This document shows positions 44,976-54,376 of a stretch of DNA of 64,000 nt, piece after piece; the stretch's first letter is position 1, and each line of letters opens with the position of its first letter. The notes under the pieces are model-generated. The model had not been told where the DNA came from. It worked only from the letters and a program-made list of their open reading frames with translations, and did not search any database. Source of the stretch: Marinomonas aquimarina (lineage in GTDB: Bacteria; Pseudomonadota; Gammaproteobacteria; Pseudomonadales; Marinomonadaceae); the NCBI RefSeq assembly GCF_900089755.1, contig NZ_FLOC01000002.1:1-64000 (forward strand), read 5' to 3'. Both the position numbers and the translations under genes were made by a program.

Positions 44976-44984
44976 ATTATAACA
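44976..44984 (-). promoter_or_regulatory. gyrA promoter (extended -10)
   Basis: On the minus strand TGTTATAAT is a perfect extended -10, 74 bases before the gyrA ATG. The 337-base divergent gap 44903-45239 holds this promoter and the ubiG promoter; I see no gene or clear operator in the rest of it. Confidence 0.65.
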
Positions 44985-45123
44985 CAAGCAAATCGCGAAC
45001 ACCCATCATCTATCACGCTTTTATTTTCTAGCAGCAGGCGCCAAACCACCTGTACAAAAAACCGCCAACCTCTTGGTGCGGATCAAATTTCACCAAAAAG
45101 CGACACACCAATGCAGTTCCCAG

Positions 45124-45152
45124 TTTGTCGCCACCCACAGAAACGCTATAAT
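45124..45152 (+). promoter_or_regulatory. ubiG promoter
   Basis: TTTGTC (45124-45129), a 17-base spacer and a perfect TATAAT (45147-45152). This predicts a leader of about 80 bases before the ubiG ATG at 45240. Confidence 0.65.
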
Positions 45153-45239
45153 GCACTGATCCACATAGCGGCGATCGCTCGAATAATAGGAATTGACCTA
45201 ATCGTTAATGCAGTAGCCACGATACAATAGGAATAAGAG

Positions 45240-45968
45240 ATGACCTCAAACCAACACAACACCACCAACGTAGATTTAGATGAAGTTGCTAAATTTGAAG
45301 CGCTAGCAAGCCGCTGGTGGGACAAAAACAGTGAGTTCAAACCTCTTCACGACATCAACCCACTTCGAGCAAATTACATCAACGAACGCGCCTCTCTAGA
45401 CGGCAAAAAAGCCATTGATGTAGGCTGCGGCGGCGGTATTTTATCGGAAGCGTTGGCGCAAATGGGCGCAACCGTCAAAGGCATCGACATGGGCGAAGCG
45501 CCACTTGCAGTCGCCAAACTTCACTTAGAAGAAAGCGGCCTTGAAATTGATTACGAGCGCATCACCGCCGAAGAGATCGCCGAACGTGAAGCCGAGCAAT
45601 ACGATGTGGTTACCTGCCTTGAAATGCTTGAGCACGTGCCAGATCCAGCATCTGTCATCAAAGCCTGCATGAAACTTTGTAAGCCAGGCGGTCACGTTTT
45701 CTTCTCCACCATCAACCGCAACCCCAAGGCCTACCTGTTTGCCATTGTAGGTGCCGAATACGTACTCAAGATGCTACCTAAAGGTACGCATGATTACGCC
45801 AAGTTCATTCAACCGGCAGAGCTTAGCAACTTTGCTCGCCAAGCGGGCCTTGATGTCACGCACATGACCGGCATGACCTATAATCCACTTACTAAGGTCT
45901 ACAAACTGAATGACCGTGATGTGTCTGTGAACTACCTGATGCACACGCAAAAGCCGACACAAAACTAG
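45240..45968 (+). CDS. ubiG: ubiquinone biosynthesis O-methyltransferase
   Basis: 242 residues. UbiG carries out both O-methylations of ubiquinone synthesis using AdoMet. Start region [20 protein letters not shown], AdoMet loop [16 protein letters not shown] (about residues 58-73), and [13 protein letters not shown] are typical. AGGAATAAGAG precedes the ATG. In Pseudomonas mupP stands between ubiG and yciK; here only ten bases separate them. Confidence 0.98.
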   Translation: MTSNQHNTTNVDLDEVAKFEALASRWWDKNSEFKPLHDINPLRANYINERASLDGKKAIDVGCGGGILSEALAQMGATVKGIDMGEAPLAVAKLHLEESGLEIDYERITAEEIAEREAEQYDVVTCLEMLEHVPDPASVIKACMKLCKPGGHVFFSTINRNPKAYLFAIVGAEYVLKMLPKGTHDYAKFIQPAELSNFARQAGLDVTHMTGMTYNPLTKVYKLNDRDVSVNYLMHTQKPTQN

Positions 45969-45978
45969 GAGGTCAACG

Positions 45979-46725
45979 ATGCTGGATTACCAAGCGCCGA
46001 GCGATCTATTAAAGGACAAAGTTATCCTAGTCACTGGAGCCGGAGACGGCATTGGCAAACAAGCGGCATTAAGTTACGCCGCTTGTGGTGCTACCGTGAT
46101 TTTACTGGGACGCACCACCAAGAAACTGGAAGAGGTCTACGACCAAATCGAGAACTTGGGCTACCCCCAAGCCGCGATTGTGCCGCTAAACTTAGATACG
46201 GCCGTTGAGCACGATTACATCGAGCTGGCCAATACCATAGAAACGGAATTTGGCCGCCTAGATGGCATTTTACACAACGCTAGCCAACTGGGTGATCGCA
46301 CCCCATTAGCGAACTTTGAACCCAGTACCTTTGAGCAAGTCATGCGCGTCAACGTGACCGCCGCCTTCTTGCTTAACCAAGCCTTAATCCCGTTACTGCA
46401 AAAGGCGCCAAAGGCCTCGATTATCTTCACCAGCTCCAGTGTTGGCCGAAAAGCCAAAGCCTACTGGGGCGCCTACGCCGTCTCTAAATTTGCCACTGAG
46501 GCTATGATGCAGCTGCTGGCAGATGAACTGGAAAACATTTCCAACATTCGTGTCAACGCCATTAACCCTGGCGCAACGCGAACCAATATGCGTGCCCACG
46601 CCTATCCTGCCGAAGACCCTAACACACTGAAAACCCCAGAACAGATTATGCCTCTGTACCTCTACCTGATGGGCGATGACAGTGAAAAAGTGAATGGTCA
46701 GTCACTTGATGCACAAATCAAATAG
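45979..46725 (+). CDS. yciK: YciK-family short-chain oxidoreductase
   Basis: 248 residues. NAD(P)-binding motif VTGAGDGIGKQAAL (about 18-31), the NNAG-like motif reads HNASQLGDRTPL, and the catalytic Tyr-x3-Lys is in WGAYAVSKFATEAMMQ with the Ser in FTSSSVGRKAKA. The N-terminal DYQAPSDLLKDKVILVTGA and the ending IMPLYLYLMGDDSEKVNG fit E. coli YciK. The substrate is unknown. It has GGAGGT-like AGGAGG eight bases before the ATG and is co-transcribed with ubiG. Confidence 0.93.
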   Translation: MLDYQAPSDLLKDKVILVTGAGDGIGKQAALSYAACGATVILLGRTTKKLEEVYDQIENLGYPQAAIVPLNLDTAVEHDYIELANTIETEFGRLDGILHNASQLGDRTPLANFEPSTFEQVMRVNVTAAFLLNQALIPLLQKAPKASIIFTSSSVGRKAKAYWGAYAVSKFATEAMMQLLADELENISNIRVNAINPGATRTNMRAHAYPAEDPNTLKTPEQIMPLYLYLMGDDSEKVNGQSLDAQIK

Positions 46726-46770
46726 GTAAAGGGCTTGCACTGAATCATGGGAACAGGCTAATCTGTGCCC

Positions 46771-49623
46771 ATGATTAAATTTCGACCAACTTTTCGCACC
46801 CCACTGATGGCGCAAATTGTATTAATTTGCACCATGTTCGTTAGCATCCCAGCTGTAGCTACTCCCATGAAACTTATCTCAGGCAAAGGTCAATCTGACC
46901 AACACGATTACGCACACCTGACACTGGAGAACGGACTCACCGTTATTCTGGTCTCGGACCCCATGGCGGAGCGCTCGGCAGCATCTTTGGCTATCAAAGC
47001 AGGCAGCTACCACGATCCTGAACAACATCTTGGCCTAGCCCACCTGCTTGAGCACATGCTATTTTTGGGCACTGAAAAGTACCCTGAGGCAGGCGCTTAT
47101 CAAGAGTTTATTCGCCAAAGTGGCGGCTCACACAATGCTTACACCAGCACCCAGATTACCAATTACTATTTCGACACCCTGCCGGCGTCGTACCTAGAGG
47201 CACTGGACCGCTTCGCACAATTCTTTATTGCGCCTACGCTTGATCCACAATACATCGAGCGCGAAATCAGTGTGGTCGATTCCGAATACCGTGCCAAACT
47301 GGATGACGAAGGCCGTCGCAGTAACGAAGCCTTTAAAACACTCTACTCAGACAAGCACCCTGCTAGCCGCTTTACCGTGGGCAACCAGGACACCCTTGGC
47401 AATGTTCCTGCGGAGCAACTACAGGACATGTTGCTTGGCTTTTATCACCGTTATTACACGCCAGAGAACATGGCACTCACCTTGGTTGCGAATCAGCCTT
47501 TAGCGACCTTGGCCGAATACGCCCGCGATTACTTTGCTGCGGTACCCGCACGCCCTAGTGTCGAACAAGAACTGTTCGCCCCTATGATTGATCAAGGCGG
47601 CGCGGTACAGGTATTCAAAACGAACACCGAGCAGAATGTCGTTAAGTTCTCTTTTCGAATTCCAAGCCAACTGCAGAACTATGCCACTCAGCCAGCACGC
47701 TATTTATCCTACGTTTTAGGTGATGAATCAGAGAACTCTTTGTTTGCCAACCTAAAACAGCAACACTGGGTTCAGGCGCTACATGCCGGCACGAATCATG
47801 ACGATGGTCAGCAGGCGTTTTTCACAATTTCTATGACGCTTACTGAAGACGGTGTGGCACACCGTACAGAGGTCCTTGAGCAACTGTTCAAAACCATTGA
47901 TAACCTGCAGCAAACACCTATCTCCGAGCAGTATCTAGCAGAAACTCAAACCCTAAGCCTGCTTAACTTTGAGTACCATGATTACATTCAGCCGGTGAGA
48001 TTGTCACAAATCCTAGCCAGTCGTGCGCTCGACATCCCCGCCGAGCAACTAATGCGCAGCTTTCACATTGCAGAGCATGCCAGCAAACAGGACATCCGTA
48101 ACCTGTTAGGCGCCCTACAACATGACAACCTCATCATTCAATGGCTAAGCCATCAGCACTTCCCATCGGAGTGGCTTGAAGGCGAGATCGATTGGTCCCA
48201 TGAGCCACTTTACGATAGCCAATATGCCAACGCGGACATTGCCTTTGATAGTCGCGAGTTGGTGGCACAAAGCACACTGTCATCTGAGTTTGGCCTACCT
48301 CATGCCAACCCATTTATGCCAGAGAGTCTTGCCTTAATTGAGCAGCGCACACACGCTGAGCCAAGCATTATCGATTCGAAAAAAGGCTTTGATTTTTGGT
48401 ATAAACCCAACACGCAATTCGACAAGCCAAGCGGCATGATCTTTGGCTACTTTGGTTTCTTAAAGAACCCAGATAACCGCGATCGCTTGTTGCTACAACT
48501 TTGGGCACGCTTATTCAATGACGCCGCTGGCGAAAGCACCTACCAACCTTATATGGCTGGCCTTGGCTATCAGCTATACGCCCACAGTAACGGTTTGACG
48601 CTGCGCACCAACGGCTACAACGATAAGCAAAGCGACTACTTTTATGGCTTAGTTGAACAGATCATGTCTTTCCGCGCCTCGAGCAAACGCCTAGATATTG
48701 CCAAGCAGGAAGTCTTAAAAGGCCTCAACAACCTTGAAAGCCAACCGCCTTATGCGTTAGCACGACACTACTTTAGCCAGACGGCGATTAAAGGCAATGC
48801 ACCGGTGGAAGTACTGCAGAGTTTGATCGCTGAGATCACCTTAGAAGATGTGAACGCTTTTATCGATCAACATGTACAACGCTTTCAGTACGTCGGCTAC
48901 ATGACAGGCAATTTCAGCGAAGCCGATGCCCAGCAATTGTCAGCAAAGCTGAACGACAAGGTGGATTCATGCCTGCATAATCACCCTTACCGTAATGTGG
49001 AGCTAAAGAATTTCCGCTCGCAAAAAAACTATCTGTACAACTTCGATACTCGCAGTGGCGACAGCACCGTACTGTACAGCTTGATTGCCACCGACAATAA
49101 CGATGCCACCTACACTCAGCGCGCCTATGTTCGTGTCTTAGCCCAGCTACTCGGGGCCAAGTTCTATAACGAATTCCGCACTGAAAAACAGTATGGCTAC
49201 ATCGTGGCGGTGACCAATCAAACGATTGAAAAGACGCCCGCTATTGGGTTCTTGGTGCAATCGCCAAATACCAGCACACAAGTACTGGTCAATGAGATTG
49301 AGCGCTTTATCCAAGACACCAAGTGGGGTAATGAGGATGTCAGCGACCAAGAGTTTGAACAAGCACGTCAAGCGGTGTTGGCAGCTTACATGAAACAGCC
49401 TACCAACCTTAAAGAAGAAGCCTTGGAAGAGTGGCCACACATTGTGGCGCCAGAACATAACTCCAATGATCGCAAGCAATGGGTGGCAGCGTTAGAGCAA
49501 CTTAACAAAGCCGAGTTTTTGGAGTTTATGCGTGAGAAGGTAGAGCAGAACCAAGCGGCGCGCCTCTTGATCACTAATGATTGGAATAACTCTGAAAGCT
49601 GGACGGCCTTGAACATTGAGTAG
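46771..49623 (+). CDS. exported M16 (insulinase-type) zinc protease
   Basis: 950 residues from the ATG at 46771; a GTG at 46765 is the alternative. N-terminal signal peptide (LMAQIVLICTMFVSIPAVA). The inverted zinc motif HxxEH is HLLEH at about 91-95, with the downstream Glu in EREISVVDSEYR. The overall plan, with an active half and an inactive half, matches protease III (PtrA) and insulysin, so it should act on peptides in the periplasm. It lies 45 bases after yciK. Confidence 0.93.
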   Translation: MIKFRPTFRTPLMAQIVLICTMFVSIPAVATPMKLISGKGQSDQHDYAHLTLENGLTVILVSDPMAERSAASLAIKAGSYHDPEQHLGLAHLLEHMLFLGTEKYPEAGAYQEFIRQSGGSHNAYTSTQITNYYFDTLPASYLEALDRFAQFFIAPTLDPQYIEREISVVDSEYRAKLDDEGRRSNEAFKTLYSDKHPASRFTVGNQDTLGNVPAEQLQDMLLGFYHRYYTPENMALTLVANQPLATLAEYARDYFAAVPARPSVEQELFAPMIDQGGAVQVFKTNTEQNVVKFSFRIPSQLQNYATQPARYLSYVLGDESENSLFANLKQQHWVQALHAGTNHDDGQQAFFTISMTLTEDGVAHRTEVLEQLFKTIDNLQQTPISEQYLAETQTLSLLNFEYHDYIQPVRLSQILASRALDIPAEQLMRSFHIAEHASKQDIRNLLGALQHDNLIIQWLSHQHFPSEWLEGEIDWSHEPLYDSQYANADIAFDSRELVAQSTLSSEFGLPHANPFMPESLALIEQRTHAEPSIIDSKKGFDFWYKPNTQFDKPSGMIFGYFGFLKNPDNRDRLLLQLWARLFNDAAGESTYQPYMAGLGYQLYAHSNGLTLRTNGYNDKQSDYFYGLVEQIMSFRASSKRLDIAKQEVLKGLNNLESQPPYALARHYFSQTAIKGNAPVEVLQSLIAEITLEDVNAFIDQHVQRFQYVGYMTGNFSEADAQQLSAKLNDKVDSCLHNHPYRNVELKNFRSQKNYLYNFDTRSGDSTVLYSLIATDNNDATYTQRAYVRVLAQLLGAKFYNEFRTEKQYGYIVAVTNQTIEKTPAIGFLVQSPNTSTQVLVNEIERFIQDTKWGNEDVSDQEFEQARQAVLAAYMKQPTNLKEEALEEWPHIVAPEHNSNDRKQWVAALEQLNKAEFLEFMREKVEQNQAARLLITNDWNNSESWTALNIE

Positions 49624-49647
49624 CCGCCAGCGATAGGCTAACGGCCC

Positions 49648-50247
49648 CTAACCACCAATGAGCTGTTCTAGTTTCTGCTCATTGGTGAGTTCGGCCTGAT
49701 TGACCGGTTCTGACTCAGGCGCTTGAGGCGCAGCATCAGAAGGTTGAACACGATTACCTGGCACAACTTCCGTAAACTCCCCTTCATCCAGTGATGCATT
49801 TTCTTCAGGATAAAGCTCAGCTTGATCTTCCTCGAGCTTTTCCTTCTGATCCCCAAAAATACCAATTTCAGGCATCATACTGAGACGCTTTTGCTGGATT
49901 TCTTCTGGAATGTGACCAGTGAACAACACGGTAAACGGGGAATCCTTGGTACGCTGATTGACCTCGCGGTAGATTTCCTGCTCGCGCTTGGCGATCGCCG
50001 ATTCTTCTAGGTAAGACAATTTACTGGGATTGGCGGACACCACCATGTTAGCCAATATACTATTCTTGGGCTGCTGCGCAGGAATAATGGTGACATCCTC
50101 AGGGGAACTAAGCACCACTTGATGCTGACCACTAAAAATCTGATCGCCGTACATGACCTCTACAGGTTCCACGCGGATCGTTTGCGCATACAGCGTGGCG
50201 CTGGTGAGAGACAGTAAACTAACAGTCGTGATTTTATTCCAAAACAT
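49648..50247 (-). CDS. exported protein, unknown function
   Basis: 199 residues with a Sec signal peptide (to about residue 21, ATLYAQ). I do not recognise the family. The middle (residues about 30-130) includes SQHQV-like beta segments and the stretch RTKDSPFTVLFTGHIPEEIQ. The last 65 residues are acidic and rich in Pro, Gln and Glu and probably disordered. It resembles CsiV-like periplasmic proteins only in layout. It is convergent with the M16 protease gene, 24 bases apart, and lies downstream of fabV beyond a terminator. Confidence 0.75.
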   Translation of the reverse strand: MFWNKITTVSLLSLTSATLYAQTIRVEPVEVMYGDQIFSGQHQVVLSSPEDVTIIPAQQPKNSILANMVVSANPSKLSYLEESAIAKREQEIYREVNQRTKDSPFTVLFTGHIPEEIQQKRLSMMPEIGIFGDQKEKLEEDQAELYPEENASLDEGEFTEVVPGNRVQPSDAAPQAPESEPVNQAELTNEQKLEQLIGG

Positions 50248-50292
50248 TCAAGTGCTCCTAAGACTCCCACCACTATAGAAGAATCTTTAGAC

Positions 50293-50321
50293 AAAAAAAA
50301 GGAGACCAATGGTCTCCTTTT
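50293..50321 (-). terminator. rho-independent terminator after fabV
   Basis: Arms AAAAGGAGACC (50297-50307) and GGTCTCCTTTT (50311-50321) with a three-base loop, and eight T leftward. It isolates fabV from the gene at 49648. Confidence 0.9.
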
Positions 50322-50344
50322 ATATCGTCCTGTAAACGAATGTC

Positions 50345-51547
50345 TTAAAGTGTAATGACGTCGAACTCAACCTGAGGGTCAACTTCAGCTTCGTAATCGA
50401 CACCGTCAACACCAAAACCAAACAGTTTCAAGAACTCATCTTTGTAAAGTTGGTAGTCTGTTTCAGCAAATAGGTTTGCGTCAGTAATTTGTGGCCATAG
50501 ATCACGACAAGCTTGCTGTACGTCTTCACGTAATTCCCAGTCGTCGAGACGTAGACGGTTGCTGTCATCGACCAATTCCGCTGGGTTATTGTCGTTGTAC
50601 AAACGCTCAGCAAACATGCGGTAAATTTGGTCCATACAACCTTCGTGCAGACCTTTTTCACGCATCACTTTGAATACCATAGATAGGTAAAGTGGCATAA
50701 CAGGGATCGCTGAAGACGCTTGCGTGACAACCGACTTAAGTACCGCAACGTTGGCACCGCCACCTTGTTTCGCCAGCTCAGAGTTAATCGCTTGTGAAGC
50801 GCGATCCAAGTCTTCTTTCGCTTTACCTAGGGCACCGTGCCAGTAGATTGGCCAAGTGATGTCAGAACCGATGTAAGAGTAAGCAACGGTACGCGCACCT
50901 TCCGCCAGCACGCCGGCTTCAGACAGCGCAGACATCCATAGCTCCCAGTCTTGACCACCCATAACGGTGACAGTCTGATCCACTTCTTCCTGCGTCGCTG
51001 GTTCGATTTCAGCGTCGATGATGACATCGCGGTTAGTATCGATTGCTGTTGAGCGGTATGGTTCGCCAATTGGTTTTAGCACTGAGCGAATCACTTCACC
51101 AGACTCAGGCATTTTGCGAACAGGAGAAGCCAGAGAGTAAACCACTAGGTCGATTTCACCTAGGTCTTCTTTGATCAGCTCAATCACCTTGTCGCGCGCT
51201 TCATTAGAGAAAGCGTCGCCGTTGATGCTTTTCGCGTAAAGGCCTGCTTCGTGGGCAGCTTTATCAAATGCCGCCGCATTGTACCAACCCGCTGTACCAG
51301 GCTTCTTCTCAGTCGCTGGCTTCTCAAAGAATACACCGATGGTTGCTGCGCCTGAACCAAACGCCGCTGCGATACGAGAAGAAAGGCCGTAACCGCTTGA
51401 TGAACCAATCACCAATACTTTTTTCGGGCCATTTTTGATTTCGCCGTTAGCTTTCGTTTTAGCAATCTGGTCTAAAACGTTTTTCTCACAACCTGTTGGG
51501 TGAGTTGTCGTACAAATAAATCCACGAATTTTCGGCTTAATGATCAT
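50345..51547 (-). CDS. fabV: FabV-type enoyl-ACP/enoyl-CoA reductase
   Basis: 400 residues, the exact size of the family. It carries out the last reduction of the fatty acid elongation cycle with NADH. The Y-x8-K active site is exact: Tyr235 and Lys244 in [10 protein letters not shown]. The NAD loop reads [19 protein letters not shown] (about 46-64). FabV enzymes are known to resist triclosan, in contrast to FabI. It stands alone, with its own terminator. Confidence 0.98.
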   Translation of the reverse strand: MIIKPKIRGFICTTTHPTGCEKNVLDQIAKTKANGEIKNGPKKVLVIGSSSGYGLSSRIAAAFGSGAATIGVFFEKPATEKKPGTAGWYNAAAFDKAAHEAGLYAKSINGDAFSNEARDKVIELIKEDLGEIDLVVYSLASPVRKMPESGEVIRSVLKPIGEPYRSTAIDTNRDVIIDAEIEPATQEEVDQTVTVMGGQDWELWMSALSEAGVLAEGARTVAYSYIGSDITWPIYWHGALGKAKEDLDRASQAINSELAKQGGGANVAVLKSVVTQASSAIPVMPLYLSMVFKVMREKGLHEGCMDQIYRMFAERLYNDNNPAELVDDSNRLRLDDWELREDVQQACRDLWPQITDANLFAETDYQLYKDEFLKLFGFGVDGVDYEAEVDPQVEFDVITL

Positions 51548-51690
51548 AGTTAAGTCTCAACGTCATGTTTCCATAGCATGTTGCTGCGTCCTATCGATGG
51601 GCAACAACACAAAGTTGGCGCCCATGATACAATACCCTGCAATACTTGTCCCTTTTCTTTATTTCTCTGTAGATCAATCACTCACCTGCT

Positions 51691-52932
51691 ATGAATATTT
51701 TAATTATTGGTTACGTCTGGCCCGAGCCAAACTCTTCTGCGGCCGGCAGCCGCATGATGCAACTTATCAAAACGTTTCGCGCCCAAGACTGGCAGGTTGA
51801 GTTTGCCTCCCCAGCCCAGCTCAGCGAACACATGGAAGATTTATCCCAATATGGCGTGAGCACAGCGGCCATCGAGCTCAATAGCGATAGCTTTAATGAG
51901 TATGTGGCGGCATTGCAACCAGATATGGTGCTATTTGATCGTTTTATGATGGAAGAGCAATTTGGCTGGCGTGTGGAAAAGTATGCTCCCGAAGCTCTGC
52001 GCGTATTAAACACGGAAGACCTACATTCTTTGCGTGATGCACGACACCAAGCGGTAAAACAAAACCGTACCTTTGCGCAAGCTGATATGTACAGCGACCT
52101 AGGAGTGCGTGAAATTGCATCGATTTATCGGAGCGATCTGACCCTGATGATCTCGGAATATGAAACAGAGCTGTTGCAAAACTCGTTTAATGTGCCCGAT
52201 ACCCATGTAATGCACCTGCCTTTCATGTTGGACACCGATACACTGAGCGCCAAGCCGTTCGAGGAGCGCCAAGACTTTGTCATCATCGGTAACTTCCGCC
52301 ACGCACCTAACTGGGATGCGGTGCTGCAGTTAAAGCAGGTGTATTGGCCCAAAATCCGCAAACTGCTACCTGAAGCCAAACTCAATATTTACGGCGCCTA
52401 CCCGCCCCCTAAAGCCACTCAGCTGCACAATGAAAAAGAAGGCTTCCTTATCAAAGGCTGGGCTGACAATGCCTTTGAGGTGATTGAAAACGCGCGCATT
52501 ATGCTCAGCCCGATTCGCTTCGGTGCTGGCATCAAAGGCAAGCTAGTGGAAGCTATGCAAGTGGGCACACCGAGCATTACCACTTCAGTCGGGGCCGAAG
52601 CCATGCATGGTGCTATGCCTTGGAATGGGGTTGTGAGTGACGAGGTGGAGGAGTTTGTGAACGCTGCCGCTAGCCTTTATCAAGACCAAAACAGCTTTGA
52701 GCTGATGCAGAAAAATGGCCACGCCATCATCCAGCAGCGCTATGAAAAAAACCAATGGCAAGAAAAGCTGGTCACGCGCTTAAAGGTTCAGCAGCAGTTA
52801 AAAGGCCGCTTACGGGAAAACTTTTTCTTGGGCAAGTTAGTGCGCCATCACTCGATGAAAAGCACTCAGTATATGTCCCAGTGGATCACCTTAAAAAATG
52901 GCCAAGCGGCTAGCAGCGAAACACAAGATTAA
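51691..52932 (+). CDS. glycosyltransferase, GT4/GT1-like GT-B fold
   Basis: 413 residues. N-terminal ILIIGYVWPEPNSSAAGSRM (acceptor domain loop) and C-terminal donor domain with IIGNFRHAPNWDAVLQL, KGWADNAFEVIENARIMLSP and FGAGIKGKLVEAMQVGTP (the E-x7-E type donor site, Glu of VEAM). No membrane segments. The acceptor is unknown, and no polysaccharide genes are adjacent, so it is a stand-alone enzyme. It converges on the DUF1289 gene with a small overlap of stops (52929-52932). Confidence 0.88.
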   Translation: MNILIIGYVWPEPNSSAAGSRMMQLIKTFRAQDWQVEFASPAQLSEHMEDLSQYGVSTAAIELNSDSFNEYVAALQPDMVLFDRFMMEEQFGWRVEKYAPEALRVLNTEDLHSLRDARHQAVKQNRTFAQADMYSDLGVREIASIYRSDLTLMISEYETELLQNSFNVPDTHVMHLPFMLDTDTLSAKPFEERQDFVIIGNFRHAPNWDAVLQLKQVYWPKIRKLLPEAKLNIYGAYPPPKATQLHNEKEGFLIKGWADNAFEVIENARIMLSPIRFGAGIKGKLVEAMQVGTPSITTSVGAEAMHGAMPWNGVVSDEVEEFVNAAASLYQDQNSFELMQKNGHAIIQQRYEKNQWQEKLVTRLKVQQQLKGRLRENFFLGKLVRHHSMKSTQYMSQWITLKNGQAASSETQD

Positions 52933-53144
52933 TTTACCAAGCCGTTTTCACTTTCACGCTGGTGGACTTTTTTCATGACCGCCAGCTGCTCTTCTCGCGT
53001 CATTTTCCCCCAACGACTGATTTCTTGCCCCGTGCGGTAACACCCTACACAAACGTTCTCTTCATTCAACTCACAGATATTGATACAGGGTGAACGTACC
53101 GCCTTTTGCTTTGCGGAAGCTTTCTTTCGGTTGGTGTTTTTCAT
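52929..53144 (-). CDS. DUF1289 family small Cys-rich protein
   Basis: 71 residues from the ATG at 53144. A longer frame upstream overlaps the previous gene and is not likely used. The DUF1289 mark is SPCINICELNEENVCVGCYR, with four Cys (CxxxC and CxxC), followed by TGQEISRWGKMTREEQ. The family is thought to bind a metal. The ATG lies one base after the stop of the gene at 53146, so the two are probably coupled. Confidence 0.85.
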   Translation of the reverse strand: MKNTNRKKASAKQKAVRSPCINICELNEENVCVGCYRTGQEISRWGKMTREEQLAVMKKVHQRESENGLVN

Positions 53145-53145
53145 C

Positions 53146-53307
53146 TTAATTCTCGTTATTAGAATCCGACTCAGGAGTCGCGTCAGACAAGGCCTTTTGC
53201 TGAGCATTCCAGTCTCGTAATGCTTCGTAGTAAGTATCCCAAACGCATGGCTCACAGCCACTTTCACAGCATTCCCAATCTTCTGGTGGGCTTGGCTTGT
53301 TATTCAT
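53146..53307 (-). CDS. oxidoreductase-like domain protein (short Cys-rich)
   Basis: 53 residues from the ATG at 53307, which has GGGG seven bases upstream; a longer frame to 53370 would run into a terminator hairpin. The core PPEDWECCESGCEPCVWDTY is the oxidoreductase-like N-terminal domain motif (CC, then SGC, then CxxC-like spacing). Its function is unknown; a metal-binding role is likely. It is next to DUF1289 in the same unit. Confidence 0.8.
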   Translation of the reverse strand: MNNKPSPPEDWECCESGCEPCVWDTYYEALRDWNAQQKALSDATPESDSNNEN

Positions 53308-53323
53308 ATGAGGCCCCTTAAAA

Positions 53324-53382
53324 CAAAAAATCCCTCGCATCACAGGCCATGCTGACACAGCATCACCCAATACGAGGGATTT
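53324..53382 (-). terminator. long terminator with an inner hairpin, after the YebC-family gene
   Basis: Outer arms AAATCCCTCG (53328-53337) and CGAGGGATTT (53373-53382) enclose 35 bases that hold an inner stem (ATGCTG and CAGCAT). Read leftward the outer stem is followed by TTTTGTTTT. The loop is much longer than usual. Confidence 0.75.
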
Positions 53383-53394
53383 CGCGACGAACGA

Positions 53395-54111
53395 TTAGAA
53401 TTCAGCGTTGTGGTAAACGCGTTGCACGTCGTCTAGGTCGTTTAATAGATCAAGGAAGCGTTCGAACTGTTCAACATCTTCACCTGAAATTTCAGTGGTC
53501 ATTTGTGGGATGAATTGGATTTCATCCACATCAAAGTCCACTTCACCGAACGCATCGATGATGGCTTGACGTGCTTTACCGTATTCCGTGTTTGGTGTGA
53601 ACACAGATACTTTGCCGTCTTCTGACTCAATATCAGACACATCAACATCTGCTTCTAATAGAGCTTCCATCACTGCATCTTCGTCTTCTGAAGCGAACAC
53701 GAAAATCGCAGAGTGGTCGAACATGTGCGACACGCTGCCTTGCGTACCGATTTTGCTCTTAACTTTGTTGAAACAAGTACGAACATCACCGAAAGTACGG
53801 TTTGGGTTATCAGACAGGCAGTCAACGATTACCATTGTGTTGCCTGGGCCAAAACCTTCGTAACGTGCGGTATCAAAGTCTTCACCGCCGCCACCTTTGG
53901 CTTTGTCGAGGGCTTTATCGATAACGTGCGTTGGTACTTGGTCCTTTTTAGCGCGTTCGATCATGCTACGCAGTGCTAGGTTTCCGGCAGGGTCAACACC
54001 ACCTGATTTCGCACATACATAAATTTCACGTCCGTACTTACTGTAAACCTTGGCTTTTTGATCCGAGGTTTTCGCCATGGACTCTTTTCGGTTCTGAAAG
54101 GCTCTGCCCAT
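53395..54111 (-). CDS. YebC/PmpR family protein (YeeN type)
   Basis: 238 residues. The start [14 protein letters not shown] and [17 protein letters not shown] follow E. coli YeeN more than YebC. The family core is clear: [40 protein letters not shown], and [15 protein letters not shown]. YebC-type proteins are described both as transcription regulators and as helpers of translation at difficult stretches; which applies here is not known. It has a dedicated terminator. Confidence 0.92.
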   Translation of the reverse strand: MGRAFQNRKESMAKTSDQKAKVYSKYGREIYVCAKSGGVDPAGNLALRSMIERAKKDQVPTHVIDKALDKAKGGGGEDFDTARYEGFGPGNTMVIVDCLSDNPNRTFGDVRTCFNKVKSKIGTQGSVSHMFDHSAIFVFASEDEDAVMEALLEADVDVSDIESEDGKVSVFTPNTEYGKARQAIIDAFGEVDFDVDEIQFIPQMTTEISGEDVEQFERFLDLLNDLDDVQRVYHNAEF

Positions 54112-54302
54112 TAGATATTCCTACTCTTTTAAGTCGTTTAGAAAGCGGAAATTCTAACGCTAAGTGCCCCCTTAGGAAACTCCCCTAGCTCTATTTCAAG
54201 CATATTTACCTTGTTTAGTTCACCATTTTGTCCTAACAAGCCTCTACAATAGCCCCTCAAAGAAACTTTCAATGAAAGCTGATCTTAGAGAATGGTTCAT
54301 GG

Positions 54303-54337
54303 TATGATATCTTTTATTAAACGAACGTTTAATAAAA
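54303..54337 (+). promoter_or_regulatory. sulP promoter with a perfect TetR-type operator
   Basis: TTTTATTAAACG (54312-54323), two bases AA, then the exact inverted copy CGTTTAATAAAA (54326-54337). It lies directly after a TATGAT -10 candidate (54303-54308), so a bound dimer would block the transcript start. The AAACGAACGTTT core is typical of TetR-family operators. No such regulator gene is in the window. The rest of the 265-base gap 54112-54376 shows no gene. Confidence 0.7.
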
Positions 54338-54376
54338 ATGTTTTTTTAGCGTCAACATTAGTAATGGAGATTCGCG

